64,000 nt of DNA from Deroplatys truncata (lineage: Eukaryota > Arthropoda > Insecta > Mantodea > Mantidae), in the NCBI GenBank assembly GCA_030765065.1, contig CM060977.1:95435795-95499794 (forward strand), read 5' to 3'. Below the pieces are notes generated by a model that was given only the letters and a program-made list of their open reading frames with translations, did not search any database and had not been told where the DNA came from. Both the position numbers and the translations under genes were made by a program. How positions within the stretch are numbered: the stretch's first letter is position 1; each line of letters opens with the position of its first letter. This document shows, piece after piece, positions 33,189-45,078 of this stretch.

Positions 33189-34520
33189 TATAGACGAGGC
33201 GTGATGAAAAAATTTCCGGAATGGCTTCATAACAATGCTGACGCTGAGATTTCCTTAATTCTTACCCAGGCTGTACATGCACCGTTCCTTCCTGATAAAA
33301 ATGAGGGGTGAGGTGACTTCCTGTGACCATGCAGTGACAAGGTAGAGGCTCTGAAGTGAACAAGTATTTTGCATGTACTGCGATTTTTCCGCGTAGCAAA
33401 AATGTTAGATTACGAAGAACAAAGAACAAACATCAAATTTTGCTTTGAACTCGGTAAAAGTGCAACAGGAGCCTATGAAATGCTAAGAACAGCTTATGGG
33501 GAGGAAGGTGTTGGCAAACCTCAAGCATTTGAGTGGTTTTCGAAATTTAAAATTGGTGTGACATCAGTTAAAGATGCAGATCGTTCGGGGCGACCCTGTT
33601 CCAGCTAAACTGATGAAAATATCAATCAGGTGAGGGAAATTGTCTTAAATAATAGGCGGATAACAATAATATAACTTTCTGACTCATTAGGACTCTCCTT
33701 TGGAAGTGTTCAAAGCATTTTGAAAGACATTTGGACATGAGAAGAATTGCCGCCAAGTTCGTGCCCCACCTGCTTTCAAATGACCAAAAGGAAATCCGTG
33801 TGATTGCCTGCTCAGATCTTAAAGAACAACTACAAAATTGCCCACAGTTTATGGAGAAAATTATTACTGGTGATGAAACATGGATTTATGAGTACGATCC
33901 AGAAACGAAGCAACAATCTTCACAATGGAAGAGTCCTTCATCTCCACACCCGAAAAAAACCAGATAAGTTCGATCCAAATTGAAGTCAATGATGATTGTG
34001 TTTTTTGACATTAAAGGCATTGTACATAAGAAATTTGTACCACAGAGACAAACAGTGAATCAAGTGTTCTACAAACAAGTGCTGCAAAGATTAAGGGGGA
34101 ATGTGCGCCGCAAACGGCCGGAGAAATGGAGGAGTGTTGACATGTTCCTGCATCATGACAATGCCCCCGCGCACAAAGCAACAATTTTTGGATAAAAATA
34201 GGATGAATACTGTTTCCCATCCCGCCTATTCTCCAGATTTGGCACCAGCGGACTTATTTCTTTTCCCGCCACTTAAAATGCGGCTCCTAGGACACCATTT
34301 TGAGGACATTGATGTCATCCATCGCGAATCGCAGAAGACTCTGAACATGTTGAAAGAAGAGGACTTCCAGAGGTGCTTCAAGCAGTGGCAGAAGCGCTGG
34401 GACAAGTTTATCAACTCCCAAGGTGACTACTTCGAGGATTACAGTGCAAATTAGACAACACGAACTGTTGTGTAGTATTTATGAAGTCATTCCGGAAACT
34501 TTTTGATCACATCTCGTATA
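33189..34520 (+). mobile_element. mariner element with terminal inverted repeats
   Basis: The left end TATAGACGAGGCGTGATG continues into AAAAAATTTCCGGAATGGC; the right end on the other strand is TATACGAGATGTGATC followed by AAAAAGTTTCCGGAATGAC. TA target duplications are consistent. About 1.33 kb, the standard mariner size, with a transposase pseudogene on the plus strand. Confidence 0.9.
33402..34454 (+). pseudogene. mariner transposase pseudogene (DD34D)
   Basis: Starts MLDYEEQRTNIKFCFELGKS and reads GVGKPQAFEWFSKFKIG, the paired helix-turn-helix DNA-binding region. A TAA follows RSGRPCSS near 33606. Later: IITGDETWIYEYDPETKQQS (first Asp, near 33860-33920), FLHHDNAPAHKA (second Asp, near 34145-34180) and HPAYSPDLAPADLFLFP (third Asp, near 34217-34267), ending QGDYFEDYSAN. 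The three catalytic Asp are all present, but at least two stops and frameshifts near 33730 and 34190 prevent a full product. The SETMAR-like mariner group is the best fit. Confidence 0.9.
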
Positions 34521-36955
34521 TTTCAATCTGATACGTGAAAGAGTTTGTGAGATAACGAGTAATGAATTTTGTAGATTCAACATGTCGGGTTAAGACTTTT
34601 AATTTCCTCCTAGTCTGAAATAGTATATAATGCAACAAGACTATAATGCTGGTAACTAAGACGTGAGCATTGTTATGAATCGAGCGGTAGCGAGTTTCGT
34701 AATTTCCTATCATATTCAAGTTGCACACGACTGCTTTTGGTCAACCACAACATAATTTCAAAACTTTGAGCTTTTACAAAAATACCCTACCTTGTTACTT
34801 GCATGTAATTAAACACTCGCATGACCTGGCCATTTGCTGCGTTACAACAGATGGCAGTAGTATTGAGTTCATGCATTATTTATTGATTTTTTTGTAGTTA
34901 ACGTAAAGGTAAGACATGTTAATGCAAAGGAAACGAACTCGATTTATTATAGTATTACAATTACAATGAATGGAATTTATTTTACTTTAAATACACATAT
35001 GTTATTGTTTATCTGGGGAATCGATCCCAGTGGATTGTTCTTTGAAGGTGTTAAAAAGTATGGCATAGCTGCGTGCGCCGCCAGTATGATCATAATGAGT
35101 TACTGAGGTATTATAACAGTTCTGTTACATCACACACAATCACTGTATGTTAGGGCGATCCACCATATATTTTATTTCTAGTGAGAACCACAGAAAACTT
35201 CTCTCATATTGTCAGCATCATGCAGTAAAATAAATAAATAAAACCTGAATGCATAATCTGGCACCTAGGTCTCTATATCGGAACTTACATTCAAACTTAA
35301 AATTTATTTCTAAAAAAAAAACAATGTACAGCTCTTACATCATTAATTTTTTTCAAGTATAATTGCAACCTTCACAGAAATAAATAAATAAATAAAACTC
35401 ACTAAATAAAAAAGGAAGTAAAAGAACTAGAAAAGAAACTAAGAATCTAGGTGTAACTAAAGCAATAAGTACATAAAGTATTAAAATAAAATAAAGAAAT
35501 ATTCCTAATCATTAATGGAAATCCACTAACTAAAGCAACTGGTAACCAGTGAACTGTTTACAATGGTATCCAGCGCATTTTAACTATATGTAAGTATTGT
35601 AATAATTTTATCACCCTGTGTCTACAGAGCCTTCTTTTTATGCCAAGGCACAACCGCCTAATATGTTTATCACTCTGTGGCTACACTGCCTTCCTTTTAT
35701 ACCAAGGCCATAACCGTCTTATATGCGTATAGGCCGAAACGGCAGTGACCTCGGCATCATGCCACTGCGGAGAAGTGGCGCAGGACGTGTCAAGGGTACG
35801 TTTATCAGCTGTCAGTTGCCTCAGTCGTTGCTTAGTCTTCTTGTTGTGAAATGTTTCGGTAATACGTGTGTGTGTGTGTGTGTGTGATTTCCTTAAGAAT
35901 GCTATTCTGTTATTTGTCCACGAAAATGCCTGCCAACAAATTCACGCTTCAACAGCGTATTTTTATGTAGATACATACGTGAAAATTGGATCATGTAGAC
36001 AGGTGTGTAGACAATTTTAGCAGCAAGTTCCTGGTTATCGAGTTCCGGGTAGAGACAGTGAGATGTTTGGTCAATAAATTTAGAACAACGGGATCGCTAA
36101 ACGCTAAAAAATAAAGTTTATACGAACATTCCCCACAAATATACAACTTAAGGACAATATAAACGCAGAAATTATGAACATTACGTAAGAAGAACTTATG
36201 CGTGTGAATGATAATTTCATCCCACGATGTCAAGAATGTCTTTGCGCAGATGGACAACACATTCAACAACACTTTTAACAAGGTTAGTACTCTTTACAGG
36301 TATGTTACTAACACTCGTGAGTAAATAACGTGGGAGTTACGGAACAGAAAACTACGTAGTGTAGTAGACTGTGTGCGAAGGACGCATTCGCGCGATCCGC
36401 GGACTTGGTATAAAACGAAGGCACTGTATTTAATGAATATCTAGAATTTTATTTGTTATACTGAATAAATTCCTCAATCAATTAATCAACTATTTAATTA
36501 TTAATTATTTAGTTATATTTTCTGAATTAATTCACAATTTAAACTCCGTCGGCTTAAAATTAGTCAATAATTATACTATAGTTAGTAGTTTAGTCATGCA
36601 TTATTTTATTTAACAACTCATAAATTATTTAAATAAATTCTCTACATGTCAGTATATAAACTATTATTTACTTAACCACGTAAATATATTGCACTATCCA
36701 TTTCATTACTTATTTATAATAAACAATCTGTTCACTTAGCTTACTGTTTATCATGGTTTTTATTTGAATGTTTAGGTTTTTGTTCTAAATTTAAATTTTA
36801 CTTGGTTATTATTCTTAATGCTTAATTCATTGATCAATTATTTTTCTGGTTTAAGTTATTTATATAATAATATTTATTATATTACTGCATTTGTATATTT
36901 ATTTAGTTTACATATTCACAACTTACGTAATTCTAATTATTTCTATTTATCATAA
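34521..36955. other. no gene seen; 59-bp tandem duplication and GT tract
   Basis: 2.4 kb of AT-rich DNA. A two-copy tandem duplication of 59 bp lies at 35607-35724 (TTTATCACCCTGTGTCTAC at 35607, TTTATCACTCTGTGGCTAC at 35666). A GT dinucleotide run lies at about 35866-35888. Frames up to 96 codons (e.g. 35991-36281, minus) have no recognisable motifs. Confidence 0.5.
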
Positions 36956-37845
36956 TTAGGAAACGGGCTTTAATGACTTTGAATTATTTTAATTTAAGTC
37001 ATATTTCTTTCCTAAACTTTAGGATGAATTTTACAACAATTTATGGGCAAATCCAAGTATTGTAATGTAGAAAAACGTATTCTTATTCTACATATAAAGT
37101 CATATTTACGCCGTTTTTAATAATAGGTCATATTTCGGCAAAAGTTTGCCAAAAGTACCTATTTTTGTCGTATCTTCGGTTCGCTGACGTAAGACATGGT
37201 TGCGCGCGGTGAATCATAAGTTGCAAAGTGCTCTCCAGCGGAATCCTGTGTATTCTACAATGTGCAAAATTAGTGAAGTCTTTCTGGGAATGCCACAACA
37301 TTTAAAGGCAATGAACCAAAGCTGACTTGCAGTGACCTCACCGCCTTCAAATACACTCCTGTGGCGTCCTGTGATGTGGAGAGGAGCTTTTCCAGCTACA
37401 AACCTAGCCTCAGCGACAACCGCGGATCTTTGAAAATGTAAAATTTAAAAATGCACCATATGGTCCTGTGCAACTCTGCAGAAACAGACTGTTAGGAGTG
37501 TTAACTAATTTGGAATGCTTAAGCAAGCGGTGCAGTAGTAAAAACATGGCTTTATTGTATGGATAATTGCTATTGTTTTCACTTTACTTCGCTTTCTTCA
37601 GACACATGCAGACATCTAAAAAATAAGTGCTAGTTAGTTTCAAACACTGCAAAAAGTAAGCACTATACTCACAAATTACTGATGTGAATTTTTTATTACA
37701 TGGTACATAAAGATAAACAAGAGTGTTTTTAAATTGACCTATGTGATGTCATATTTTTTCTTATAAAGTCATATTTATATGAGTTTTAGGTCATAAATAT
37801 TTGCATATTTCGCTGCTTCTTAGGTCATTAAAATCCGGACCCTAA
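36956..37845 (+). mobile_element. hAT-type element, internally deleted
   Basis: Ends are inverted: TTAGGAAACGGGCTTTAATG at the left, TTAGGGTCCGGATTTTAATG on the minus strand at the right. TCATAA flanks it directly (36950-36955 and 37846-37851). Subterminal GTCATATTT motifs recur on both sides (near 37003, 37088, 37130, 37748 and 37769). The interior keeps only the end of a hAT transposase gene, so it is non-autonomous. Confidence 0.75.
37290..37490 (+). pseudogene. hAT transposase C-terminal (dimerisation) fragment
   Basis: Reads LTAFKYTPVASCDVERSFSS, then YKPSLSDNRGSLKM, a stop, and NLKMHHMVLCNSAE. The VERSFS-YK-LSDNR motif belongs to the C-terminal dimerisation domain of hAT transposases. 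An in-frame TAA near 37440 and the absence of the RNase H-like catalytic core show it is a relic carried by the surrounding short element. Confidence 0.8.
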
Positions 37846-39952
37846 TCATAAACTAAGCATTAAGCCTTCTTTCTTCTCTGTTTCCAATACTAATTTCACT
37901 CATTATAATCCTACACATTCATTATTCCAACATGCAGTAGAGCATAAGAAACTCTGCTTTTAAAGCTCTTTGAGTAATTTCTTCTTTTCCTTTTAAACAA
38001 TTACTTTTACACCATATTACTCCCCAAATAAAATATGCGAACACAAGCTTTAGAAATAGAAGCATTTAAATATTTCATTTCGTTTGTTCTTCTGTTTCAT
38101 TAAAGGAAACACTATAAGAACTGAAGCTGCGTGCTTTAGAAACACCCACGCTCAGCAACAATCACGCGCGCACACCCACAAACACACATACATGCATAAA
38201 ACATGTTGTTTTCTTCCAGTATGAAAACCGACTCTACCGGCACTTTACAGTATCTTTTGAGATTTCTCAAGGCAAGTTTTTCTGTTTATGTGTTATTCCG
38301 CCTTCTTGGAGAAAACTATTTTTGCATTTTAATGAAGTCATTTGGATCTATATAGCGGAGGGCTTTAATGAGAGGGACGTGTAATACCACGAAAAGAGAG
38401 AAAGAGCACAGCATGGCGTTGCATTTCTGTCTCATTCTCTTCTGCCTATCCTTTATCCTCCCTTTCTCCCATCCTCCTTTTCTCTAAGAATCTCATTTCC
38501 TGCCCTTGATTTGGGTGCGGTTTTGTTAACGTATTGTTGCGTTACAGGTTCAGGCAGAGGTTTTGTATAGTCTGGACTTTTCTGCAGTTAAAACGAAACA
38601 AACAAGCAAACGTGGAAGAAAAGCAATTATCGTTTTTCCGTAGACAGTCGGGAGACTTGTTTGACCTCTTACCTAGTGACATATTATTGCGTTTCTTTTG
38701 AAACAACTATTGCGCCAACAATTTAAATTCTAAATTATGTAATAAAAGTTAATTAAAAATACACCCTACATTTTTTTATACATTTTCTATTGAGTATACG
38801 AGGAGCTTTGGAAATGATTTGCAATTATGAGAAGATTAAATGGCAAAATGTGCCCAAAAATAACAATTTTTTTTGTATTTGTGTGCAATCCTATTAATTC
38901 AAATCTATATCTTCAGGTGATCCAAACAAGCCATCCTTTGCAATTTTGTTTCCCGCATCACTGCTGTTCAAGGGGGCAATGCAGGTACAAAGAGAAAGTC
39001 AGTGAGATAGTGCTGTTTCTGCAGGTGTTTACGTGGTAGTTCCGTACTGATAAGCGTCGCGTGGTCACCTGCATACAGTTAGAGCCAGGTAACGTTCACC
39101 AATAACGAACACACAGGTATGAGATCTGTACAGAGATGCACCAAAATGCAGCTGAGTTTCGAAAGCTATGTTTTGCATTTTCAGACGCAGCGTGTGTTTT
39201 CTACGCACTTTTTTTGGACGTACATAAACAATATTAAGAAATGATAGATCATTCTAGGTGGAACGTGGCCCTTAAAGGCCCTTACATCAATTCATGTAAT
39301 AAGGCAGTCATGGTTTACACATGCTTATTATGAAGAATGCACTAATTGAAAGTAGTTTAATTCTAATGCGCCTTTAAGGGTCCATAAATATAATAAAATA
39401 GAATATTGTTTAATCTTGTTAACCTTGCGGCACCAATTGGGGCCACATAGTTGTACTGATTGTAGATTAACTGTCATGGAACTAAATGCTTAACACGTGT
39501 GCTAAAGTTTGCTTTAAACGGTAATCCTGAATTCTTGTTAATGAGAAAATTGCGTATTAAATAACCGATAACACCCCCACCACACACACAACACACACAC
39601 ACACACACACACGCACACACAGGTAATCTCACATTCAAACACAAGACTCTGGGCATACCGTGAAATATTTTTGTTTAAAGACAACTTTCTGAAGTCCAGC
39701 CGAAAATCGAACCCGGAACACCAGATAAGGGTTTCTCTACCGAAAGAGCTCTGGGATCAATAATAACAGTTAAAGTATTCGTTTTCAAGCATTTCTCTTG
39801 CATTTAGCTGTCTCCTCTCTGTCGGTATGGAGTCCCCTATGCAGTTCTGCTTAGGCAAACCCTTTGGCATCTGGTCTATCAGGTATAAACTCTTCAACTA
39901 TAGACGGCTTGTGTGGGCCACCTGGTATTGTGTGTGTGTGTGTGTGTTTGTG
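37846..39952. other. no gene seen; CA and GT microsatellites
   Basis: 2.1 kb. A pyrimidine-rich stretch lies near 38420-38500 and an ACACAC tract at 39581-39622; a GT run at 39931-39950 abuts the next MITE. A 70-codon frame at 38827-39039 has no recognised features. Confidence 0.5.
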
Positions 39953-40253
39953 TAGGGTGGACCATTTAATTTGAGACTGTACAGCATATCCAAAACTAAG
40001 CGTTTTAGAAGGAAATGTCTTTAATAAATGTTGCTGGATATTACGGTGAAAAGTAAGTGCCATTAGTCTTGTTTTATTTGGAGGACGTTATGATGATCAT
40101 TTCAGGGACCTCATAAAGTCCTGCAAACAAAACACGATTAATCACATTTACTTTTCCCCATAATATCAAGCAACATTTATTAAAGACATTCCTTTCTACA
40201 GCGCTTAGTTTCGGAGATATTGTACAGTCTCAACTTAAATGGTCCACCCTGTA
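39953..40253. mobile_element. foldback MITE, family B (short copy)
   Basis: 301 bp, almost entirely two inverted arms: TAGGGTGGACCATTTAATTT at the left, TACAGGGTGGACCATTTAAG read from the right on the minus strand. The arms match for about 130 bases (ATGTCTTTAATAAATGTTGC in both). It has a very short centre and no coding capacity. It is flanked at the right by a family A tail piece (TTGGGTGGAATGCAAC). Confidence 0.85.
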
Positions 40254-40304
40254 CATAAAATCGAATTATTGGGTGGAATGCAACTCCTTATCTACTTAAT
40301 GTTA

Positions 40305-40870
40305 CCGAGCAAAATGGCTCAGGTGGCAACGTCTGTGACCCGCCTTCGGGAGGTCTCGGTTTGGATCTCCGGTGACTCCCACTTTGGCTCATAAGTTTTT
40401 CCCCGAGTCGAAAGGCGAATGCTGGGGTGGTTGGTCTTCCACCACAACTCTCCCTCCTCATATCTCCTATACTCTTCATTATTCCTTGTCATTTGTTTCA
40501 GGGTTGTAGTACTAGGCGATGATGTTCGTCTGTTGCGGCTGGACGGTGGCTGTGCGTTCTGTATAGGTTTTTTTCCTGGCACCGCTGCAGAGACTGCTCA
40601 ATTTGGTCTCTACCTCAAATGGGCTTCCCCCCGGGGTAATGCCCAAGGTTTCTCTGGACAGGGCCGAGCGACATCAGATGGGTTCAATCTAGAATCAATA
40701 GGGACCCCGTTTGTGCTTAAGCGTCATATGGATCTGATCGTCCCTGTGCTTATACCTGTCGCGACTGGCCTACGTGCGGTGCTCTGTTCCGGTTTCGGGT
40801 CCCCCTCTGTTCGCTTTTACCTTTACCCCTTACCTACAATATATACTGGCGTGCATAACATTGATCCATA
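40305..40870 (+). repeat. tRNA-derived SINE, family S1-like, plus strand
   Basis: The head ACCGAGCAAAATGGCTCAGG has an A-box (TGGCTCAGGTGGC), and TCTCGGTTTGGATCTCC near 40355 is a B-box; together they form a Pol III promoter as in a tRNA. CCGAGTCGAAAGGCGAATGC and TTTCAGGGTTGTAGTAC mark the body. A long GC-richer tail runs to about 40870. The two frames of about 85 and 150 codons across it are accidental. Confidence 0.7.
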
Positions 40871-42059
40871 ATGGAACGGAGCTATTTGTGCTGATGCTGA
40901 GAAATCTAGCCCCACTTCCTACCAGAGTGACCACCTCTGTTTTTCGAGCTAATTCCAGCCAGAATTGGTTAGGTAATTTACTTCCCTCAAAGTATGGTCG
41001 AACTACCTATCACAACATAAACATATTTTAATGCTACACTACCGTTTTCTTAATGCAAGTGTTCTTATTGCCGTTTAGTAGCGGCAAAAACTTAACCTTC
41101 GTCTCCATGCTGCTGATGAAAGCTCTCACACAGTAAATGTTGTAGTTGTCGTTCAGCTTAACCAGACATACAAATGAATCTTCGTTCGTTCCTCTAGAAG
41201 GCCGAATTATTTTTAACTGGTTAAGCCTTACCTTGTCTACCAATCGTAGCGAAACTCATTCATGGAGGCGGTATCGAACCACTTCTTCATTCCACATAGA
41301 TTATGACAATCTTTCGTTGGTTGGTTTGTAGGTCACTGTATTGTTTTTCAGGCCAGACACATAGAGAGCTGATACTAGCTGGGTGGAGTCAGAAGTCAAA
41401 GGTGCCAACAGAAGGAAATACACTATGGTGATCTAGGGGAATGGAGCACTTTTTATAAACGACTGTGCACGTGATGGAGAAAGTAAAAATAATTGCTGAT
41501 AAATTTAATCAAAATGTTATTTTTATAATAAGGAAATAATCTTAACTGCCTTAATACACAAACTTGCTGTATAAAGTAGATAAATGAACTTAGAAGTCAT
41601 CCATGTATATCCGTTCACATTTCAATCAGATATTGAAAACAGTATTTGAGATGATGTATGTGAATTTAGTAAATTTAATATTGGCAGGAGAGGGCTTTTA
41701 GTCTGACCTTGAACCCGCACATGAATTCTATCAAGTATACCATGTGACTGTAATGTTTGCACCTTGCATCTGCAAGGGCAATCACATTAAACCAAGGGAA
41801 AACAATGCACACATTTATGTGTTAATGAGGCGTTATTATTCTCCTTTGGAATTCACATGTCCACCAAGTTCACTTGCCTTCCAATGGTGTGGTGGCCTCG
41901 GATTTGATCCCACTCAAAACAACGCACCTGTGTAATATTTTCCAGTCTGGATATAAACACAAAAATACAAATGCGAACGCATTAGAAATGGATATGTTCT
42001 TGCTATTATTAGGTTATCTTACCTTCCTATCATCCTGAACGAAGGGGATTCAGCACCGG
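40871..42059. other. no gene seen
   Basis: 1.2 kb with only short unrecognised frames (60-70 codons). No terminal repeats were identified. Confidence 0.45.
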
Positions 42060-42540
42060 TTCAGAGGGATATTGCACCTACGCCCCACGAAGAGTCGTCC
42101 CTGGGTGGCAGGATGAGGCGAGAGGAGACACTCCGCTGACGGATCCAGGAACGACGGTACAGCAAAGACAGGGTCACTAAGTTTTGCATAAATGCACACA
42201 CCGGCAGATGAACAGGCACCCCACACAGAGGAAGTCTAACGTCTCTTAAGGGGATTCGCATACCCCGACAACGAGCCGAAGGACAAGGGATAGACAGTTC
42301 ACAGAGAGCATCCTTTCTCTGCCACGCTGTACGGAAACGTCATCGCCCACATTTCCGACCCAGAAGGAGATCAATAGGATGAAGGGTGAATGGAACGAAA
42401 TGGGAGGACAAGAAATTCGGGGATTAAAGCAAACCACTCCAGAATTTGCCAGACAGCCCGGATAAAACCCCGAAAAAACTATCGGTCACAGTGGGCGGTC
42501 ACGGAGGAGCCGCCCATCCTGCTTGGTTATTTTTAGATTC
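42060..42540 (-). repeat. SINE family S1-like copy, minus strand
   Basis: The right part shows the family signature in plus-strand reading: GGAACGAAATGGGAGGACAA, GAAATTCGGGGATTAAAGC, AGCCCGGATAAAACCCCG and CGGTCACAGTGGGCGGTCAC. These are the same phrases as at 44930-45020 and 51130-51240, in degenerate form. The tRNA-like head is truncated. Confidence 0.5.
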
Positions 42541-42769
42541 CCCATGCTTATTAGTTCAAACGGAATTTATTGCTGTAAAATGGGCGAATTGACTTTAATC
42601 CCACCTTAATACATTTCACAGCATCCTTAGTGTATTCATATATACAGGATGAGTTTGAAGTCCGCCTACTTCGGAGGGCGATTTCTCACTGGAAATGGAG
42701 CACAAAACTTCATACCGCCTTGTGTCCTGAATTACATAGTTTCCACGGTAGATGGCACTGAAGAACGAC

Positions 42770-44060
42770 ATCAAACAAAGAGCCTGGCATACATCACATG
42801 GCCTGAATCCCATCCATGTAACAATAGATGTTCAAAGTGGTCTCCGTGGTATGCAATGTACGCATTCACACGTCGCATCATGGATTGCGTCCTTTGTTCT
42901 AATGTTCTGGGCTGTATCCGAATATCATCACACGCTACGCGGACACGCTGTTGAGGGGTCTGAATATCAGGAACAGGCTCACCGTACACAAGGTTTTTCA
43001 GATGTCCCCACAAGTAAAACTCCAGGGGGTTTAAGCCCGGTGATCAAGTACGCCATGAAATAGGACTCCAAGCCCTATCCAATGTCTGGGGAAGATGTTG
43101 TTGAGGTGTCGGCGAACATTAAGTGGGCTGGCGCTCTATCGTGCTGCAGTCACATTGCCTGTCATATTGCCAAAGGCACATTTTGCAGCAATGGAGGCAG
43201 AGTGTTTTGCAGGAAGTCCAGATATGTTTCTCCGTTCAGGCGTTGTCGAAGAAGAATTGGTCCAATTAGACGATCGCCAATAATCCCTGCTCAAACATTG
43301 ATGTTGAACCGCTGCTGATGAGACACTTCAACCATTTCGTGAGGGTTTTCTGTAGCCCACAGATCACAGGTTAATGATATTCTGTAGCAAAGGTATTCTC
43401 TAACTGTTGCACAAACCAGCGACAGAATCTTTCCCGTGGAGGAAAATCCGCCGGTGATAGTCCCTGCTCAAACACTGAAGCTGAACCGCTGCTGATGAGA
43501 CATTTCAACCATTCCGTGAGGATTTTCTGTAGCCAACAAATGACAATTATGCACGTTAATGATGTCATCTCTTCCAAATGTCACTTCATTGGTGTAGAGA
43601 ATTAAAGGCAGAAATCCCTGGCTGTTGCACAAACCAGCGACAGAATCCTTCCCGCGGAGGACAATCCGCCGATGATAATCCCTGCACACGTTGTAAGTGA
43701 TAAGGATAATAGTGGTTGTCATGTAGGGTACAGATAACCGTCCTTTATATTACATCAAGTTGGCGGGTCCATTGCCTGGAGCCTGTATCAGGGTTATTCT
43801 CAATATCACGGAGAACATGTTCTTTCACATCTGGTGTACGCAGTGTCCGCGGCCGCCCTGAGCGTTCGCCTGTCTCAAAGAACCCATTCTCACACATACG
43901 CCGGAAAATGGCCCCAAACGTTGTGTGAAGGGGGTGTTACTGTCTGTCAGGGTACGTGGTTCGGTACATCCCTGCTGCCTTTCGATCGTTTCCACCTGCT
44001 TGGCCAAACACCAACACCACCTCGGCTTGTTCCTGGCTGAACACCGGACCAATGTGTCTC
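42770..44060 (-). pseudogene. transposase pseudogene (IS630/Tc1/mariner-type, DDE)
   Basis: Reads from 44060: LVFGQAGGNDRKAAGMYRTT (helix-turn-helix N-terminus, as in the gene at 10071), FETGERSGRPRTLRTPDVK, HVLRDIENNPDTGSRQ, LYTNEVTFGRDDIINVHNC (near 43590; the first catalytic Asp of the usual DE pair is Asn), ENPHGMVEMSHQQRF, LIGPILLRQRLNGETYLDFL (near 43240), LQHDRAPAH (second Asp, near 43140), SPGLNPLEFYLWGHLKN (near 43040-43000; the Asp of SPDL is Gly) and LVYGEPVPDIQTPQQRV. Stops, frameshifts and a duplication of the ENPHGMVE region disable it. Confidence 0.85.
43281..43690. repeat. tandem duplication within the transposase gene
   Basis: TCCCTGCTCAAACATTGATG at 43284 recurs as TCCCTGCTCAAACACTGAAG at 43461 (177 bases), and GTTGCACAAACCAGCGACAG near 43406 recurs near 43624. 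The second unit has about 40 extra bases (GACAATTATGCACGTTAATG). It repeats the coding part around ENPHGMVE. Confidence 0.85.
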
Positions 44061-44230
44061 CACGCTGCTTAAATCACAGTATATCAACATAGAAAACGCA
44101 CACTGAAAGTTATGAGAGAATATAGTCTGTTCTATTTACCGTTGAAACTATAAATCTCGGTACACAAGGTGATATAAACTTTTATGCTCCATTTCCAGTT
44201 TGTTAGTGGGCTTAAAGCTCATCCTGTATA

Positions 44231-44569
44231 ATGTATTGTGACGCAGCTGTAGACTATAGGGAGGTCGGCGTCTAACAATAGGAGGTAAACAGAGATAAGA
44301 AACGCGCTCGTTCGTCGTAAATTCGGTAGGTCTATTAGCAGATAACCAGAATCTTCTGTAAGTTTCTCTTCAGAACGTGTCAAGAAAGTTATAGAAGATT
44401 CCATTTGACATATAAGGAGCGTTCTCGCGAGAGGAACCAGCCAATTATTGAGGGAGTTAACGAGTACGATTCTGGTGCGACATTAATTGCGGTTCTACAA
44501 GTGGGTTTGTGACGTGCAGTGAGTGCCACAGCTGCAAGAGAGATTGAGGAAGTTAAAGGTACGGATGAA
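44231..44569. other. no gene seen
   Basis: Sequence between a transposon end and a SINE. Short minus-strand frames (to 116 codons, running into the SINE) lack any motif. Confidence 0.4.
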
Positions 44570-45078
44570 GGGAGGGTCCACGCAACCGACGCGGAGCACC
44601 GCAAGCAGGCCACAATGGTTCTTTTTGCTTCTACCGCGACCCCTGGGAAGGAGAGATAAAAGGAAAGACCCGAAGAGTGACCAGATCCGGATGACGTTTC
44701 CAAATCGGACACATTCAACGACGCCGGGCCCACCCACACGCCACCCGAACCTCCGGCGGTCCCTCCAGATTCCTAATAGTCCCTGCAATAATGCCAGGTA
44801 ATAAATTTCTACAGAGCGGCATATCCACCGACCAGCCGCAACACACCGAACACCGTAGTCTGGTCCTACAACCCTGAACGGAAGAAGGATCAAGTATGAT
44901 GATGCTACAGAAAATGAGGGGCAAGAAAGACGTGTTAGAAGTGAAGCACACTAATAATTGCCTCTCGACCCGGGGAAACCACGAAAACCCATTGGTCAGA
45001 GTGGGCCATCACCGGGGATCGAACCCGGAAACTCCAGAATGTGAGTCGCACCCATTACTGCGAAGATACGTTTTTCGA
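44570..45078 (-). repeat. SINE family S1-like copy, minus strand
   Basis: The minus-strand B-box GGGTTCGATCCCCGGTGAT lies near 45025-45007. The plus-strand phrases AAATGAGGGGCAAGAAAGAC, CGACCCGGGGAAACC and CATTGGTCAGAGTGGGC match the other copies. A GC-rich body extends to the left. Frames of 92-132 codons here are accidental. Confidence 0.6.

Larger units (their letters stand above)
42641..44230 (-). mobile_element. DNA transposon with TIRs and internal tandem duplication
   Basis: Ends TATACAGGATGAGTTTGAAG (42641) and, on the minus strand from 44230, TATACAGGATGAGCTTTAAG. A second inverted block, GGAAATGGAGCACAAAAC / GGAAATGGAGCATAAAAG, lies inside the ends. About 1.59 kb with a minus-strand transposase pseudogene of the same family as the split gene at 10071/14990. 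A 177-bp period duplication lies within the gene. Confidence 0.85.

Noticed and set aside
40419-40871. 150-codon frame
   Set aside because: Lies across a SINE with Pol III promoter boxes; no protein motif.
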